A DNA stretch of 64,000 bases, taken from Micropterix aruncella. Taxonomy: Eukaryota; Arthropoda; Insecta; Lepidoptera; Micropterigidae. Shown here one piece after another: positions 1 to 13,060 of the stretch (positions within the stretch are counted from its first letter, which is position 1; each line of letters opens with the position of its first letter). The DNA lies in NCBI GenBank assembly GCA_944548615.1, contig OX155961.1, forward strand, positions 20,281,971 through 20,345,970, given 5' to 3'. Made by a program: the position numbers and the translations under genes. A model generated the notes under the pieces. The model was not told the origin of the DNA. It did not search any database and worked only from the letters and a program-made list of their open reading frames with translations.

Positions 1-399
1 CTCAGACCATCTGTGTGGTACGTGGTCATGCAACAGGAACGCATTTTTGATTTCGCATCCTGTCCTCGATTACGGAAGGAGCAGTAGAATAGGAGCTATA
101 CACTTTCGATATTTTCGATTTTTTTCCATCCCGTGGCCTAGCACAGGCGTGTCGCTGTCACGCTTCCGTGCCAATGCCAGGAAATGAAAGTTTTTTATTT
201 TTAAAGTGAAGATGGTTCAAAATATCTTAAATCTAATTCCCAATAAAACTGAATTTAATAAATAGCCTCTGGTTCTTTATTTTGTATATAGGCAGGCAAT
301 GCTATTTCCGAATAACATCACCTGTAAGGATAAATGCAATATAAAATAAATACAAACTAAGCTGCAACGGAATTCACCGACCGGAATCGGGCCGATCAT

Positions 400-495
400 A
401 ATACTGTTATTACACTTCTGAAGGGTGAGCGGTCGACTCCGGACTAACGAACGGCTGTGGTAGGTTTAGGACAGCTGTCTTGCACTCCCTGTTCG
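400..495 (-). repeat. LINE 3'-UTR fragment, same family as 33.3 kb
   Basis: Read on the minus strand, this segment matches 33311-33390 on the plus strand closely: a run containing GACAGCT, then CCTACCACAGCC, GTTAGTCCGGAGTC and CCGCTCACC. At 33.3 kb the same block leads into an AT-rich tail ending in a short TTACGATTATTATTG-type repeat, as LINE 3' ends do. I therefore infer a short 3'-end relic of that LINE here. The rest of 1-1100 holds no recognisable gene. Confidence 0.5.
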
Positions 496-1127
496 AAGCA
501 TTGGAATATGAGATGCGGAAATTGTAGTTTCAGATATTTTGTAGGGAGAAATTAATTATTTTCCTGGAGTGACCAAGATCTTTAAAGACATGAAACAGAT
601 TTTTGACTGGTAGGCTACGAGCGCCAAATACAGACGGGTGAACGTGAATCGTGGAGCCGTTCCGGGTACTCGTGGTCTTTCGGGATATTTGATTCCCATG
701 GAACAGGTAATTCTGCAATAAGAGCTATCTTTTGAGATTGAGAGTAAAGAGTTATATCTGGACGGAGGGCTCTGCATCCGAGACTGGGCAATTGATACTG
801 CTTAAAGACCGAATCGCCCTACAGAATCCAATCAGAAGCTTTCTCGATTATTGAGAAGCATTTTGCAGTCGATTTTTTGGTTTTCCCGAACAACCTATAT
901 TGGGGGTTCGAAGGATACTATCAGACCCTTGTTGATACGAGCCACTTAGATTGTAATTATTACACGAATAACAACAGCATGGACTTCGTCTTGGTATTTA
1001 TTTCCTTAATAAAGAAAAGAAAATATTTAAAAAACTCTCTCGGTATGTATCTCGGCAAGGACTTAAAAATACAAAATTGTATTTTTGATAACCACAATAT
1101 TAAGCAGTCACTAAATTGTATTGACTC

Positions 1128-2358
1128 TAACAAACTGTGACTCTAAAAAACTGAAAAGGCTACGTCGAGGACTCAGGACACTCTTTAACCGAGCAAAAAA
1201 TACCAGAACTAATGAGGACTGGGATAAATACAAAACGGCACAAAAACACTACAAGAAACGGATCAGATTCCGGAGAACAGAATCTTGGCACAACTTCTAT
1301 AGTAGCATAAACTCAACGAACCAAGCCGGAAGAATAAAGAACTTCAGACCCATCAGCCTAACTTCTTTCATACTAAAGACGTTAGAAAGACTGATGGACC
1401 ATCACCTAAGGGATGGGGCACTAAGAAATAAACAACTACACCCACAACAACACGCCTACACAAAAGGCAAATCAACAGAGTCGGCACTACACACAGTGGT
1501 GCACAAAATAGAATCGGCTCTAACAAATAAGCTATCAACACTTACCGCCTATATATAGACATAGAAGGGGATTTTGACAAAACCACGCACAAGAGCATAA
1601 ACCACGCCCTACAGGAACTTAAGGTGGAACCAGTTACCATAGAATGGATCACGGAGCTGGTTAGCAAAAGGGCGGTCCAGATAGTGATGAATACTACCAC
1701 AAGAGCGAAGGTAGTTAAAGGATTCCCCCACGAGAGGGTCCTATCACCACTTCTATGGAACATAGTAGTGGACAGCCTCATTAAAACACTAAATGAATGG
1801 GGTTATACTACTATTGGTTATGCAGACGACCTAACAATAATGATAAATGGAAGCGCAGAAAATATGCTATGTAAAGTCATGCGCTCAGCTTTGCAGATAG
1901 TAGAAAAATGGTGTGACGAACATAAATTGTCAGTAAATCCGAAAAAGACAGAACTCATTCTCTTCACCAACAAGAGGAAGTTACCAGAACTAGAAGTACC
2001 AAAATTATTCAACACCAAACTCTCCCTATCAACACAAGTGAAATATCTGGGAGTCATTCTTGACAGTAAATTAAACTGGGCGAGTCATATTGATGCCAAA
2101 ACAAAGTGGGCCTGCCTAACTTTTTGGCAGTGTCGGAGACTAGTGGGGAAAAATGGGGTCTCAACCCAAAAAATCACACTCTGGCTGTACACATCAGTCA
2201 TCAAGCCCTCTCTGACTTATGGATCAGTTGTATGTTGGCCCAGAACACAACTGACCATAGTGAAAGCGATACTCCAGAGCCTGCAACGCTTATCGTGTGT
2301 AGCAGCCACTGGATGTATGAGAACCACACCATCGGCCGCAAACAATACAATTGCCTAA
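1128..2358 (+). pseudogene. Degraded LINE reverse transcriptase, I/LOA-type group
   Basis: This is the reverse transcriptase of a non-LTR retrotransposon, which copies element RNA at a nicked target. The segment at 1128-1545 reads as a basic pre-RT region (KKLKRLRRGLRTLF...WHNFYSSINST), then RT block FRPISLTSFILKTLERLM. A frameshift near 1545 leads into the palm motif with DIEGDFDK; the frame from 1624 contains SPLLWN, the catalytic GYADD (codons near 1819) and the LSVNPKKTELILFT and KYLGVILDSKLNW thumb motifs. It stops at a GCMRTTPSAA motif, where intact relatives continue. The usual PQGG before VLSP is PHER. About a hundred residues normally lying between the SINST and FRPIS motifs are missing. 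Clade assignment (I/LOA rather than Jockey) is by motif feel only. It is inactive: it lacks an endonuclease, is frameshifted and is deleted at both ends and internally. Confidence 0.85.
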
Positions 2359-2459
2359 TGTCAAGTATTTTCGCTTCGAGAAACAACTCATTAGAAAAGT
2401 ACATTTTTGGTTTTTTGAGTATATATATAACTGTCCAAATATTAAGTTAGTAGTTGTCT

Positions 2460-3640
2460 AAATGTCCAAATGTCAATAAATCAAAATAAAAGTATATCGT
2501 GTTTAGTGTTAAATGAATGGTATGATTGAGTACATTCCGGGAATATACATTTATATTTATGGATAAATACATAAACCACAAATGTCATAAAATACCGTAT
2601 TAAAAATAATTATAAATATAATAGTTCAATTTCTGTAACGGCAGTCGTGTTTTTTATTCTTCTTAAAATATTTACTTGTTTAAATGATTGTTCTTGTTCA
2701 GAGCACTTTTATGAATGTTCACTGCCTAACTTATCATTCCATGCTTCAACGCCGAATAAGACGACTCATTTAGTACCTAAATCAAATAAAACAAAATCGT
2801 TTGTTGCTCCATGAGCTAGCATTCAAAAACATCCGTGAAACACAATACGAAGAGATAATATATGTAGAATTAATTCGAATGCTGTCCTGTTTCGTTTGCG
2901 ATTTAATATTATGCTAACGCATCTGCAGAACTACAATGTGAAGCGCGGGAGAACGGTAGGTAAGGTGGATTTTAATTTCCCTTGTGTCTGGCGCAACGTG
3001 GGCCAAGCAGGAAAACCCGCATAGTGCGTCATATGGTCCGCGACCCAGTGTACTCGACGTATTAATGTAATTTGTAATTGTGCCAATACAATCCTTATGG
3101 TTTTTAATGGTGCCGTGCAGTTTTGGTGGTGATGGCCCTCTTTGTGTTACCTTGTTCGTACTCCTCTTCTATAACCTGGAAAACCCATAGAGACATCACC
3201 AGTCTGGGACTCTGGAAAAATCATTATATTGAGCAATTCCTCTATCCACTGGAGCCACTCCATATCCGGTTAAAACCGTCAAAACTTTTTGAAATGTTGA
3301 AAAATGTTATTGGTCTCCGATTTAAATTCACTTTATTCCTCCGTGATATCGGGATAACATGAAGCAAGCGAATGAACGGTCTTTAATTTTCGATTTCCAT
3401 ATGATCTCCTTTAAATTGGCTCTGAAGCTACGCAAACGGGTCGTCTCCCTTCTCTGCGAAGCGAAGTACGAAGCTACATGCCTCTTCAAACAAAACATAT
3501 AGCGATATTTTAAAATATTCACATACTCTTATCATACATACGAGTATAATACTTAAATGTATGTACTTGTATAATGTCTACACTTGTCTACAGTTGTATA
3601 ATGAAAATCTACCCACTCCCTTTTTTCTACCCCTCCCCCC
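2460..3640. other. No recognisable gene; AT-rich spacer
   Basis: I see no gene, repeat with clear ends or splice-supported exon. The short open frames here have no family motif. A C-rich tract (about 3628-3648) closes the stretch. Confidence 0.5.
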
Positions 3641-3997
3641 CCCCCCTTAAATTAAATGCTGACATGCAACTTTTCAGTTTTTCGCAAATATCCCAGAAAC
3701 GGCAAGAAAATTGGTCAGGCGGAATGTAATATTCAAGAAATAAAATTTTCAAGAAAATATAGTTATATTACTTTCATTGTTTCCAGTACACAGGCTCAAA
3801 TAGGACAGGTTATGCCTTTAGTTAGCAATCTAATCGTGCAGGTAAAGCTCCCATTCTCGAAGAAGTTGTGTCTTTTCGTTGGAAAATGCCCCAATCAACA
3901 AAGTTGCAAAAGTTTGAAATTTCGTATCAAAAACTATCAGATACATATTTATACCAACTTATAATGAATAACTAGTACGAACACCTAGGGATATTAT

Positions 3998-4304
3998 CTA
4001 GATTGTAAGGACGTATCCATACGGGGGGGGGGGGGGACAGGGACGCGTCGTCGTCGTCCCCGAATTTTTTTTTGTAAAAAATAAAGTCGAGAAAAATTGT
4101 GAATCAGGGAGAATCGGCGACTTATATACGTAGTGTAAAGCACGTATCCAGGGGAGGAAGGGGATAGTTGATATTTAACCCCCCGAAAACAGGCGTATTT
4201 TTTTTCATTGTACGAGCGAATTCAAGTTTGGTGGGTTAACCCCCCGCTGAAACTGCCCCCCCCACCCCCCGAAACTGAAGTCTGGATACGTTTCTGCTAG
4301 ATTG
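3998..4304. mobile_element. Small non-autonomous hAT element with 8-bp target duplication
   Basis: The 291-bp element (4006-4296) is bounded by the direct repeat CTAGATTG at 3998-4005 and 4297-4304, the 8-bp duplication expected of hAT transposases. Inside lie imperfect inverted ends containing ACGTATCC (left TAAGGACGTATCC, right end reads CAGAAACGTATCC on the other strand), followed by G-rich or C-rich runs. A further internal ACGTATCCAGGGG near 4143 suggests an older nested or duplicated end. No transposase is encoded, so it would depend on a full-length relative. Confidence 0.75.
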
Positions 4305-4599
4305 TGCATGATAAAAAGGTGAGAAGACTTACTAATTTTAACTATGAATATAATAGATATAACTGTAAATATAACTATAAATTTTAATTCATAATAAAAC
4401 GTAAAATTTGGTATTTTATGATTACATATACATTTAACCATTGACGAATAATTACTAATATCGGTCTAACAGATCCAGGTTTACACCACACAACTGGCGA
4501 CGAGTAACTCCACGATGTACCGTTTTTCTACTTGGCCGCGCGGTTGCATATATCTACACGAATGTGAATTAGATAATTTGCCGTTCTGACAGACCGGTA

Positions 4600-5170
4600 T
4601 ATCCAATAATGTCGCTTCGATGGTTGGTTTCAGGTTTTAGGCAGCTAGCCGTTCGTGTGCAGCTTGGGCCATATGACCCGCTCGTTATCTTTGGTCGGCT
4701 CAACTCCCAGTTCAACCTCCATCCGGTAGCCTCGTCAAAGGGGGTCAAAACTGGTATGGACCCTGGTAAGGTGGATCAGATTCACTGTAGGATGACCTTC
4801 AGGCTGTGCTGAAGGTCATTGTGGGGCATCAGCCAATCGACTGTGCACTCCGGCGAATAACCGGGGCGGTCTGGAAACTATCTTATACGTTTCCTAAGCA
4901 GCGGGGTTGTTGACCTGATGTCAGCTACTCTTGAAATAACCCGTTAACCACCCGATCCCGTGTGACAGACTGGCAAGTACGCCACAGTCCGCGATAAATC
5001 CCAACTGGATTACCGCTAATATCAGGTAGAGGCCGCGCAAGCGACTTCGAAATCGACCAGGCAGGTGGACGGAGAAATTCGACCAAATCTGGTAGTGTGG
5101 GTGCGAGGCTGACAGCTGTGTTCACTTGCAAGTGCCATCATGCGGTAAGGCGTTGGACTCTCATGGGTAC
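4600..5170 (+). repeat. Rep-A copy (unclassified interspersed repeat)
   Basis: This is the first of many related copies in the window. Blocks in order: GGGCCATATGACCCGCTCG, ACCTCCATCCGGTAGCCTC, GCCAATCGACTGTGCACTC, a GGTCTGGAAACTATCTTA block, GTCAGCTACTCTTGAAAT, a CGCGCAAGCGACTTCGAA block, then GCGGTAAGGCGTTGGACT. The same blocks recur near 18.2, 20.8, 28.7-31.5, 32.0, 41.3, 56.7 and 59.3-60.1 kb. I cannot assign a transposon class. Short open frames across it are incidental. Confidence 0.7.
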
Positions 5171-5900
5171 ACTGATAAAAATATTGGAATTCTTCCTACA
5201 ATGTCGTTTTTTTTATCACGGTTTGATACAGAATAATGAGGTTTTATACAGAATAAGTTGGTTGAATCGCAAGGAATTTTGTAGAAACTCCATTAGATAC
5301 TCGATTACATGTTTCACCATTCTCCGTACGGGTAATACGAAAATAACTGTATAATGTAGCTTCGACATGATCCTTGTAACTGACTAACCTTACGTATGTA
5401 CATAATAACAGGCTGTCATGGTAAAAGCAAGATCTCGTTGTGCGCCTTAATGAATACGTGATATGGTAACTACATGGTTACGCGTGATGTTGATACATAT
5501 GTACGAACCACAGTACATGTTATATACGTAATCCATTTTGAAACATGCTTATTTCCGTGTATTACAACTTTATATTTTTCTCATTGTATCTAGTTAGACG
5601 GTGGACTGTCTTGTCCCTGTCTCTACAACGGTTGAAAGAATTTTTATATATCGTTATACCTTCCTGGGGGGCGGGTTCGTCCGTACTTTCATGACAACTC
5701 CGAAGTGCGAATCCCGTAGTTTTTTTTTAATTTGAAGCACAGGTACCTAATTGGCTGGTCACGGATTCGAATTCGCTAACGCGACTTCTACCTGTTAAGC
5801 GTACTTTCACTGGAGTTTTGCAGGCACATAGTTCCGTTTGCCCGATTGACACTCACTTTTGTATTCCTTATGAATATATTGTAAATGAATTTTTGAGACA

Positions 5901-6139
5901 TAAGGGGCCATCCTCATATTATGAAATCACGTTTTTGGTATTTTCGGACCCCCCTCCCCCTCCCCCCATGTCAACAGACGTAATCAGCTTATAACCTTAC
6001 CCCTCCCTCAGGTGTAGCTGTAATCCCTCAGGTGTAGCTAATAACCTTACCCCTACCCCCCTCCTCCCAATATTACGTAATCAACCGAATTTGTAGAAAA
6101 TGTGAAAAATCGTGAACCCAGCGTTTGTAAAGTGTTTGT

Positions 6140-6172
<33 letters not shown>

Positions 6173-7303
6173 AGAGAAAACATACAGCGCTACAAAACAA
6201 TATTACAATTACATTAAATACAATATTTCTGGCCGATGACATGCTTTCAACAATAGTTTTAGTTAGTTAAGTCTCCAATACGAACAGTGCATTCTGTGGG
6301 GGTTGGGAGGGGAAAAGAAAAGGATAAGGAAGGAATGGGTGTTAATAGATTTTACGTAATAATGTGCAGTACAAAAAAAAAATTTTTTTAAATTTGAAAT
6401 TGAAGACGGTAAGTGGAAGAAACATTTTAGAATGCTTTTAAAAATGTACTTTATTCATTTAAACTTATAACAAAATCGCAAACTTTAGTTTAAAATGCAT
6501 AACGTAAATTTAATTTGATTATTTAACATTTTACTGACAATTTGAATATTACGATGAATAATTTTACTACGTATCTTTTCGAATTACTAACAACTATAAA
6601 TATTAGGCTTCTATTTTGATTATTTATATTTTTAGTTTGACAATCTAGTAGTTAATTCTTGACTATCTATGTATGTTCAGTAAAGAGTAGTAAAGAAACT
6701 TACTACCTAACCCAATTATTTTGGCACGTCGAAGAGCGGTCTTTAGTCGTCAATTGGACACGACGAAAATGTAATGTAATGTAAAAACTCTTTATTTTAT
6801 TTTACAGATCTCAATCTTCAGACCGCAGTGGCTGTAAAGACGGTATTAAATAGAACAAAATATTTAATAATGCATTTAAAGATGCACTTTTAATGTGCAT
6901 TTTTAATCTACGACAGAAACGTATGTGCTGAGAAACTCCATGTGTAAGTCCGCCATATTTGATATGCTACACAACCACGTTACTCTTTCCGCGATGGAGT
7001 TGGAGCGTGCAGCGGCGGGCTAGTCCAGAGTTGCAGCCGTGCCGACGCGACGCAGAGCGGCCACCGGCTTGCCAGCCAAAGCAGGAACAGGCCCGGCTGT
7101 CCGGGCCTTCAATCGCAACTCCTCGACTATCTACGCACATCGCGCAAAGGGGTATCTTCGGCGCGGCACTGCGTTATTTCCCATAGGTTTAGACCAAAAA
7201 AATGTGGTGACCAAATTTAATTGCGTAATCAGGACGGTCACCCCCCCCCCCCCCCCGTAGTCAAGCGTAAGCTCGGTGATTACGTAATATGTGGACGGCC
7301 CTT
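5901..7303. mobile_element. 1.4-kb DNA element with terminal inverted repeats
   Basis: The left end, near TAAGGGGCCATCC.CATATTATG.AATCAC, is mirrored by the right end, which reads TTAAGGGCCGTCCACATATT on the other strand and then ACGTAATCACC. Both are followed inward by C-rich or G-rich tracts. Ends abut TA or TTAA-like bases, so a TA or TTAA target is possible but not proved. The interior holds a TTTA microsatellite (6137-6171), an AT-rich stretch and a GC-rich patch at 6990-7180. No transposase was recognised, so it is probably non-autonomous or internally replaced. Confidence 0.6.
6137..6171. repeat. (TTTA)n microsatellite
   Basis: About nine tandem TTTA units lie inside the inverted-repeat element. 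Confidence 0.9.
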
Positions 7304-7304
7304 A

Positions 7305-9815
7305 ACTAATGAATTCAAAGTAAGATTCACAGCACGCTCTAAACGTACCCAAGAGCCCTCTTTAGTTACTTGGAGAAATGGTTTCTTTCAAAAGTAAGAT
7401 GTACTAAACAAATGCTTGCCTTAATTTATATAAGAAGACTCCAAGTTTGGGCGATATATCTATTACTTAGCTGCCAAACAGGCTTAAACATGGAAAGACA
7501 AAAGAATATTAGAAAAAATATTTTGCATCAAATTATTTTACGTCCTTCATTGATATGTAATATTGAATATATTTTTGTAATCAAATTAGTGCTTATTACA
7601 AAATAATATTTAAGAGAGGTTTAAAAATAACAATAGGTATAGATATCGAAAATATAGGCTGTCTTCCATGAAAAAAATGATACACCACCTATTTTGGTCT
7701 GATGAACAGAACCTTTTAAATGTGGAAGACTGTCAGAAGTGAGGTAGGTATATATATTTTTTTTTAATTTCCATACTCCTTTCACGGAATTAAGGAAGAA
7801 AATAATAAAAATGTCATAAAAAGTGTGTCTCAATAAACTAAATAATAGTTTTTTTTTTCTTCACAATGCCACCCCGTTTAACGTTTAGAAGGTTTTCAAA
7901 ACATTAAAGCTATAAAGTTAATTCATACATAATTAATTCATCACTTGTTTTAAATATTTTTTATTGATATACTTATTCACAAAATAATTAATCAAATATT
8001 TATATTTCTTATTTATATATTTATTGGCAACATAATTAATCACATATATACACATGTATGTCACCTTAGTGCACATAAGTATTTTTCTAAAAATTAAAGT
8101 TTATTTCCTCAAGTCCTTTATAGAGGTCTAACAGCCCGGCGTTACGAATATTTTAGGTAGAAATTATGTTACAGACATGGTGTTAGTGAAGCAGTAAGTA
8201 ACTTGTCTGTTACACAACGCCCACCCAAATACCGAAACCGGGAATAGGGGGGAGTAGCCTCGGTTTTTAAACAAAGGGGTATTAACTTTCGCCTAAAAAT
8301 AAAACAATTAGCCACAGGAAAACAAAGATCGCGTATCGCCTTTGTGCAAGCCACATAAGCGGGTGCATTGTTTATATCAAATTCTCCAACAAAAACAACG
8401 AAAGCGCCATCTCTCGGTATATAATCACAACCCTCGCGATATTTACCAAACGTGTCGCCGCTTCGCAATCGGTACGAAGCAGTTTGAGTATACGCCGCTA
8501 GATCGCGCTAAAATAGAAATCTAAATTACCGCGGCACGAGACATGAAGGTGCCTTCCAAGCATCAATTAGAGCGCCGAATACCAGGAGAACATTCGATAT
8601 CAAGAGATACCGCGCCCGCGTCGATCTCTGTACGTGTATACTACGATAATTATAATATCAATCAAACGAAATAATGCGTTGCGGCGTGATTTTAAAAAAT
8701 GTGGGTGTTGTCCTCTGGAACGTCCTCAGCCTCCAGGCGTTGCCTTTGATACTCCCAGGCGAAAACCACCCAGGGGCGGGCGCTCGGAAAAGAAACGCCG
8801 GGCGTTCGCTTGGGACGTTTTTAACCCTCCTATACCCGTATCGGACTGAATGGCCGATGTTTACATAGTTCGTGACTGTTATGTAATAATTAAAAGGGTG
8901 GTTTCTGAGGCTGGGGTGTATTCCGTTTACTAAAAACTTGATTACACAGAAATACGTATACTAAATTCTGAAGAAAAAAACAGGGAAGTGGTAAAGAGTG
9001 GTTTCATCATCGTTGTTATGTCGAAATAGTTGTTATGTCGAAAAAACTATTATATTCGCAATAAAAAAATGGGAAATATAATAAATAAACTACCTATGTC
9101 AAGAAGGTTTTAAAATTTAGCCAATGTTTAGAAATTTAGCAAAAATAAATAATTAGAGTCAAAGAACATGAAATCGTTAAGAGATGTTTACCCTTGTTTA
9201 TCGGTTATTTTTATGTCGCCAAAATTTCGAAACATTACGACATTTTGGTCCATAAAAGTAATAAAACTTTCGAATAATTCGTGCATACAAAATAATAAAA
9301 ACACAAGTGCATACACCTATCGAGAATTTCATATTCTTACTCAGAAATCACCCTCTTAAACGTTATGATAATATCAAATAAAAAATATGTACATATTGAT
9401 AAAATAATTGATTACATCAGAAATCAGAATTAACATTTGGGTTATTATTAAAAAAGTAGGTAAATCCTTGGTCATTTTTCATTTTATTTCTCAATAACAA
9501 TACTTGTTTATAATATAACAGAAAATATATAGCGGTTTATATAAGCGGTGTTTATAGCGGTTTTATATAAATTTGTATATATATAATTTATATATATTTT
9601 TTTCTATATGATAGCGGACGTATCACGAGCATACGTATAGGTAGGGCGGTTGAAATCAAATTAGCACGTGGAGATGGTATTTGTCATACAGGGAAGGAAT
9701 CTTAAAATTAGGCATAGCATAAGACATTGTAATTAACCCCAAAGAAATTATATATTAATATTATGTAATTATTTAACACGTGTTATAGTGGTTATATATG
9801 TATATGTTATTTTAT
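7305..9815. other. No recognisable gene
   Basis: Mostly AT-rich sequence with short open frames lacking family motifs. A more GC-rich segment at about 8170-8840 contains many CpG dinucleotides, but I could not identify LTR ends, a coding domain or splice-bounded exons in it. Confidence 0.45.
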
Positions 9816-9820
9816 AATAA

Positions 9821-10137
9821 TGAGATCGATTGCGTTTCTTCGTGAACTAAAACCGGAAATTAGTTTGTGTGAACGAGACAGGCCAATACGCTACAGCGGA
9901 ATGTGAAATGAACGGTTTTAATATTGTGTGAACGGAACATTAAAACTACCCACCAAAGATAAAGCATCTGAATCTAAGACCGCACGAAATGTCTTCAAAT
10001 TTATTCGGACGAGTGTAAGTTTACAGGTAGTTTTTATCGACGATGGTTCGTTTCATATTCCGCTCTAACGTATTGCTCTATCTCGTTCGCTTGAACTATT
10101 TTCAGTTTAGGTTTACAAAGAAACGCAATCGGGCCTA
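9821..10137 (+). mobile_element. MITE-1 copy 1
   Basis: Inverted ends match CGATTGCGTTTCTTCGTGAA on the left and its near complement (ACAAAGAAACGCAATCGGGC) on the right. The next inner block (AACGAGACAGGCCAATACG / CGTATTGCTC.ATCTCGTTCG) is also inverted. It is the most diverged of three copies. There is no coding capacity, and the target duplication is unclear. Confidence 0.75.
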
Positions 10138-10307
10138 ATATGTACAGATATATAATTATGTTTCATAAAACAATAATTCTCATAATTTTATTACCTTCCT
10201 ATAAATCCTCAAAACAAAGCATTCATTCTCAGATGCATGTGCTTCCTACGTTCCAAGAGCTAGCACAGAAAATAGCGTGTCATATTATAACAAAAATGCT
10301 TACTAAA

Positions 10308-10608
10308 TGGGCCCGATTGCGTTTCTTTGTGAACTAAAACTAAAATTAGTCCAAGCGAACGAGACAGAGCAATACGTTAGAGCGGAATATGACACGAACG
10401 ATCGTCGATAAATACTACCTGCCGAACTTATATGCGTCCGAATAAATTCAAGCATATTTCGTGCGGTGTAAGATTTGACCTTGGCGCGCAGTTTTAATGC
10501 GAAAAAGTGACAACCGGTCATCTCATACTCCGCTCTAGCGTATTGCCCTGTCTCGTTCACACGGACTAATTTCCGATTTTAGTTCACGAAGAAACGCAAT
10601 CGAGCCCA
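10308..10608 (-). mobile_element. MITE-1 copy 2
   Basis: A 301-bp element runs from TGGGCCCGATTGCGTTTCTT to the matching right end CGCAATCGAGCCCA. Inverted ends extend about 80 bp with few mismatches, leaving a short unique middle containing GTGACAACCGGTCATCTCA. It lies in the opposite orientation to copy 3. The reading frame across it is incidental, because it covers the inverted ends. Confidence 0.85.
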
Positions 10609-12510
10609 ATATGTACATATTCCCGGATGTCTATGAACCATAAATGTTGCATATCTCCCGGAAAGAGATAGTTAAATACTAAAATTGCAAGAAATATAGA
10701 AATCGAGGTATTAAATATTATTTTGAAAAGTTGAAAATTGTGTTTTTTTTTTGGACTTCCGAAGAACTTCCGAAGACTGAATTGTGAAAAATTGTATGAA
10801 ATACTTGTTGTTTACACCGCTATATAAAAACCGCTTATATAAACCGCCATATATTTTGTCTGGTATATTATAAACAAGTATTGTTGAAATAACGGAGAAA
10901 GCTGGCGGAAAATTAAGAAATAAAACGAATATTTATAAAAATCGCGCAGCTACTTCCAGCGAACAATCAAATTTGCAATTCGAAACTTACTTAAATATTT
11001 AAAAGTAAAACAAGATATCGAGGTAATATTCTTTCATTTCCCTTTTGTAATTTTCAACTTCTTTTTTAGACAGACGCTTTGATTCCAAAAATATGGTAGT
11101 TATTTTTATCACTTTTAGGTTAACATACCTACGGTTATAGAAAGTAGTGCTTTAACCTATAGTAATTTATATGTCAATTTATTTTTTTTTAAAACTGATA
11201 TTGATACGCGGGTATCAAAGGGTTAAAATTGGGTGGTGCCGGTAACGCCCCGTATGAACCCTAGGAGGAACGCCTCACCGAAGCGGCTGATATCAGGAAC
11301 ACATAAAATTCCAGGAGACGTCACAACACATCTTATCATCAAAAATGGTCGCAAATGCGTTTTTGACGCAGCTTATATTTTTACCAAGTTTTTTCATGAT
11401 TAAGTCGAGATTTCTTAGCCGATTTTTTGCTTCGGTTGTCTATTTTGTTCTATGGAGTTGCGACAGAGGGCGCTGACGCAATGCTTCGATTAGTTTTGCG
11501 GGGTACTAATAGGTGGCGTTCTGTCGTTGTTTTTAGAAGGCGTGTCGGGTTGGGTTGAATCCAAAGAGAACGCTAAGCGCTAGAGAGAGACAGCGGGAGC
11601 TCGGCAATTTATAGGCGGAAACGTGAGGTGTGTGTCCATTTCATGTAATTTATTTTATTTATTATGTAATACCCACTATTTTAAATAATGTATTAATAAA
11701 TTGTGTCTCGTATGGCTTTTGCTATAAAGGTTGATGCGTCGTTTTGTATTATGGGATGCTGTGTGTGCTTTCCGCTCGTTCGATGATCCGTTCCATTCTA
11801 TGCATCCCTGATACTTGAGACTAATAATTTCGCGCGAAATGTATCGCGGAGCAATGGCTGTTTGCACGACGACGCGGCAGGCCTTCTGAAATTGTAATGG
11901 CCTTTTTACAAAATTAGAGCATGCGCCAGCGGTATCGAGTGAACAAAATCCGAAAGTCGCTATTTGACTTTTGGGAATTTTAGCACGAAAAAGCCGCTAG
12001 CCCCTCGTAACATCACAGGAGATCGCGCGCAAAAAATAAATTTACGAAAGCATTGATTTCAAATTTTAATGTCACTTGTTAAAATATCAAAATTATTTCA
12101 GTAGCGCTTACCAGATTTTTAGTACAATCAATAAAAAAAACAAAAAATAATAAAGCAGATTGGGCGTACGTTGTAACGGATGCAAAAAATCAAATGGCCT
12201 ATTTGTGGTTTTGTTTGGTATATTTAATACCGCTGACGCCTGTACTAAGAATAACCAATACCTTTTCTGCTACTATTTCGCAACTTCGCGGGTCCTGAAA
12301 TCCGCGAATATCCTATCAGGCGAACAGAACGCGCGAGGAGACGAGTGCGAAAATTTCGCAAAGATGTCCGCCGACCTTCCGTGCCCGCACTTCCATTTTC
12401 TGTCATGACCAATGTATCAAGCGATCATGTTCCGCGAAGAGTAAAAAGATCGAATGCGAGATGCGTCACACAGGATGGGCAGGAGTGCTCCAGTTCACTA
12501 GGAGAACATG
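10609..12510. other. No recognisable gene
   Basis: AT-rich spacer with one moderately GC-rich part (11230-11640) containing CpG-rich words. I see no exon, domain or repeat with definable ends. Confidence 0.4.
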
Positions 12511-12518
12511 CGGCGAGA

Positions 12519-13060
12519 GCAGGTTCCGTTCCGTTTCCGGCATCTGCAGCAGTCCCGCAAACTAGGGCTTTTATTCACCATTCTCGCTAACTGCAATGAA
12601 ATCTGACTAGGGAATTGAAATATTAAACAATATTATTTAATTCAATATTTATTAGCGCCATCTAGTGAAATGCGATCTAAGTTAATTCGATTGTGAATGA
12701 TTGCGCTGCTGTGAAACTTGCCGTTTTAGGATAGATGTCGCGGTAGTATAATTTAATAATAACATCAGCTGCGGAAGCAGGCTCCGTTTTCGGTGTCTGC
12801 AGCACCTGCAAACTGGCGCTATTATTTTAATATTCCTATCGAACTGCAATAAAAATTGAGGGTTTGTTCTTGAAAAAATTAGCCTGCTAAATAAAATATT
12901 AAACCATATTAATAAAAACATTAAACCAAAAAAAAATATGAAAGCATATTATTTATTTAATATTTATTAGCGCCATCTAGCGGAATACGGTCTCAGTGCA
13001 TTCGATGGCGCTGCTTAAAAACGTCGCCGTTTTGCGATAGATGGCGCCGGTAATAAAATT
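12519..13060. repeat. Two diverged tandem units sharing a TTAGCGCCATCTAG block
   Basis: Unit one begins at GCAGGTTCCGTT (12519) and unit two at GCAGGCTCCGTT (12777). Each goes on through CTGCAG.A...CGCAAACT or CTGCAAACT, an ACTGCAAT block, ATTTATTAGCGCCATCTAG (12647 and 12962) and ATAGATG.CGC.GGTA. The spacing grows from about 258 to about 315 bp by insertion. It is non-coding. Confidence 0.65.

Noticed and set aside
7670..7700. CTGATGA word at 7690 and another at 48916, considered as hammerhead cores
   Set aside because: The flanks do not form the three helices, and the second lies in LINE coding sequence.
8170..8840. GC-richer segment considered as an LTR or promoter island
   Set aside because: No paired copy, no TG...CA ends with polypurine tract or primer site, and no exon.
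10303..10560. 85-codon minus-strand frame, with a similar plus-strand frame at 13810
   Set aside because: Both frames lie inside copies of the same MITE and match each other only because the copies are inverted; there is no protein family.
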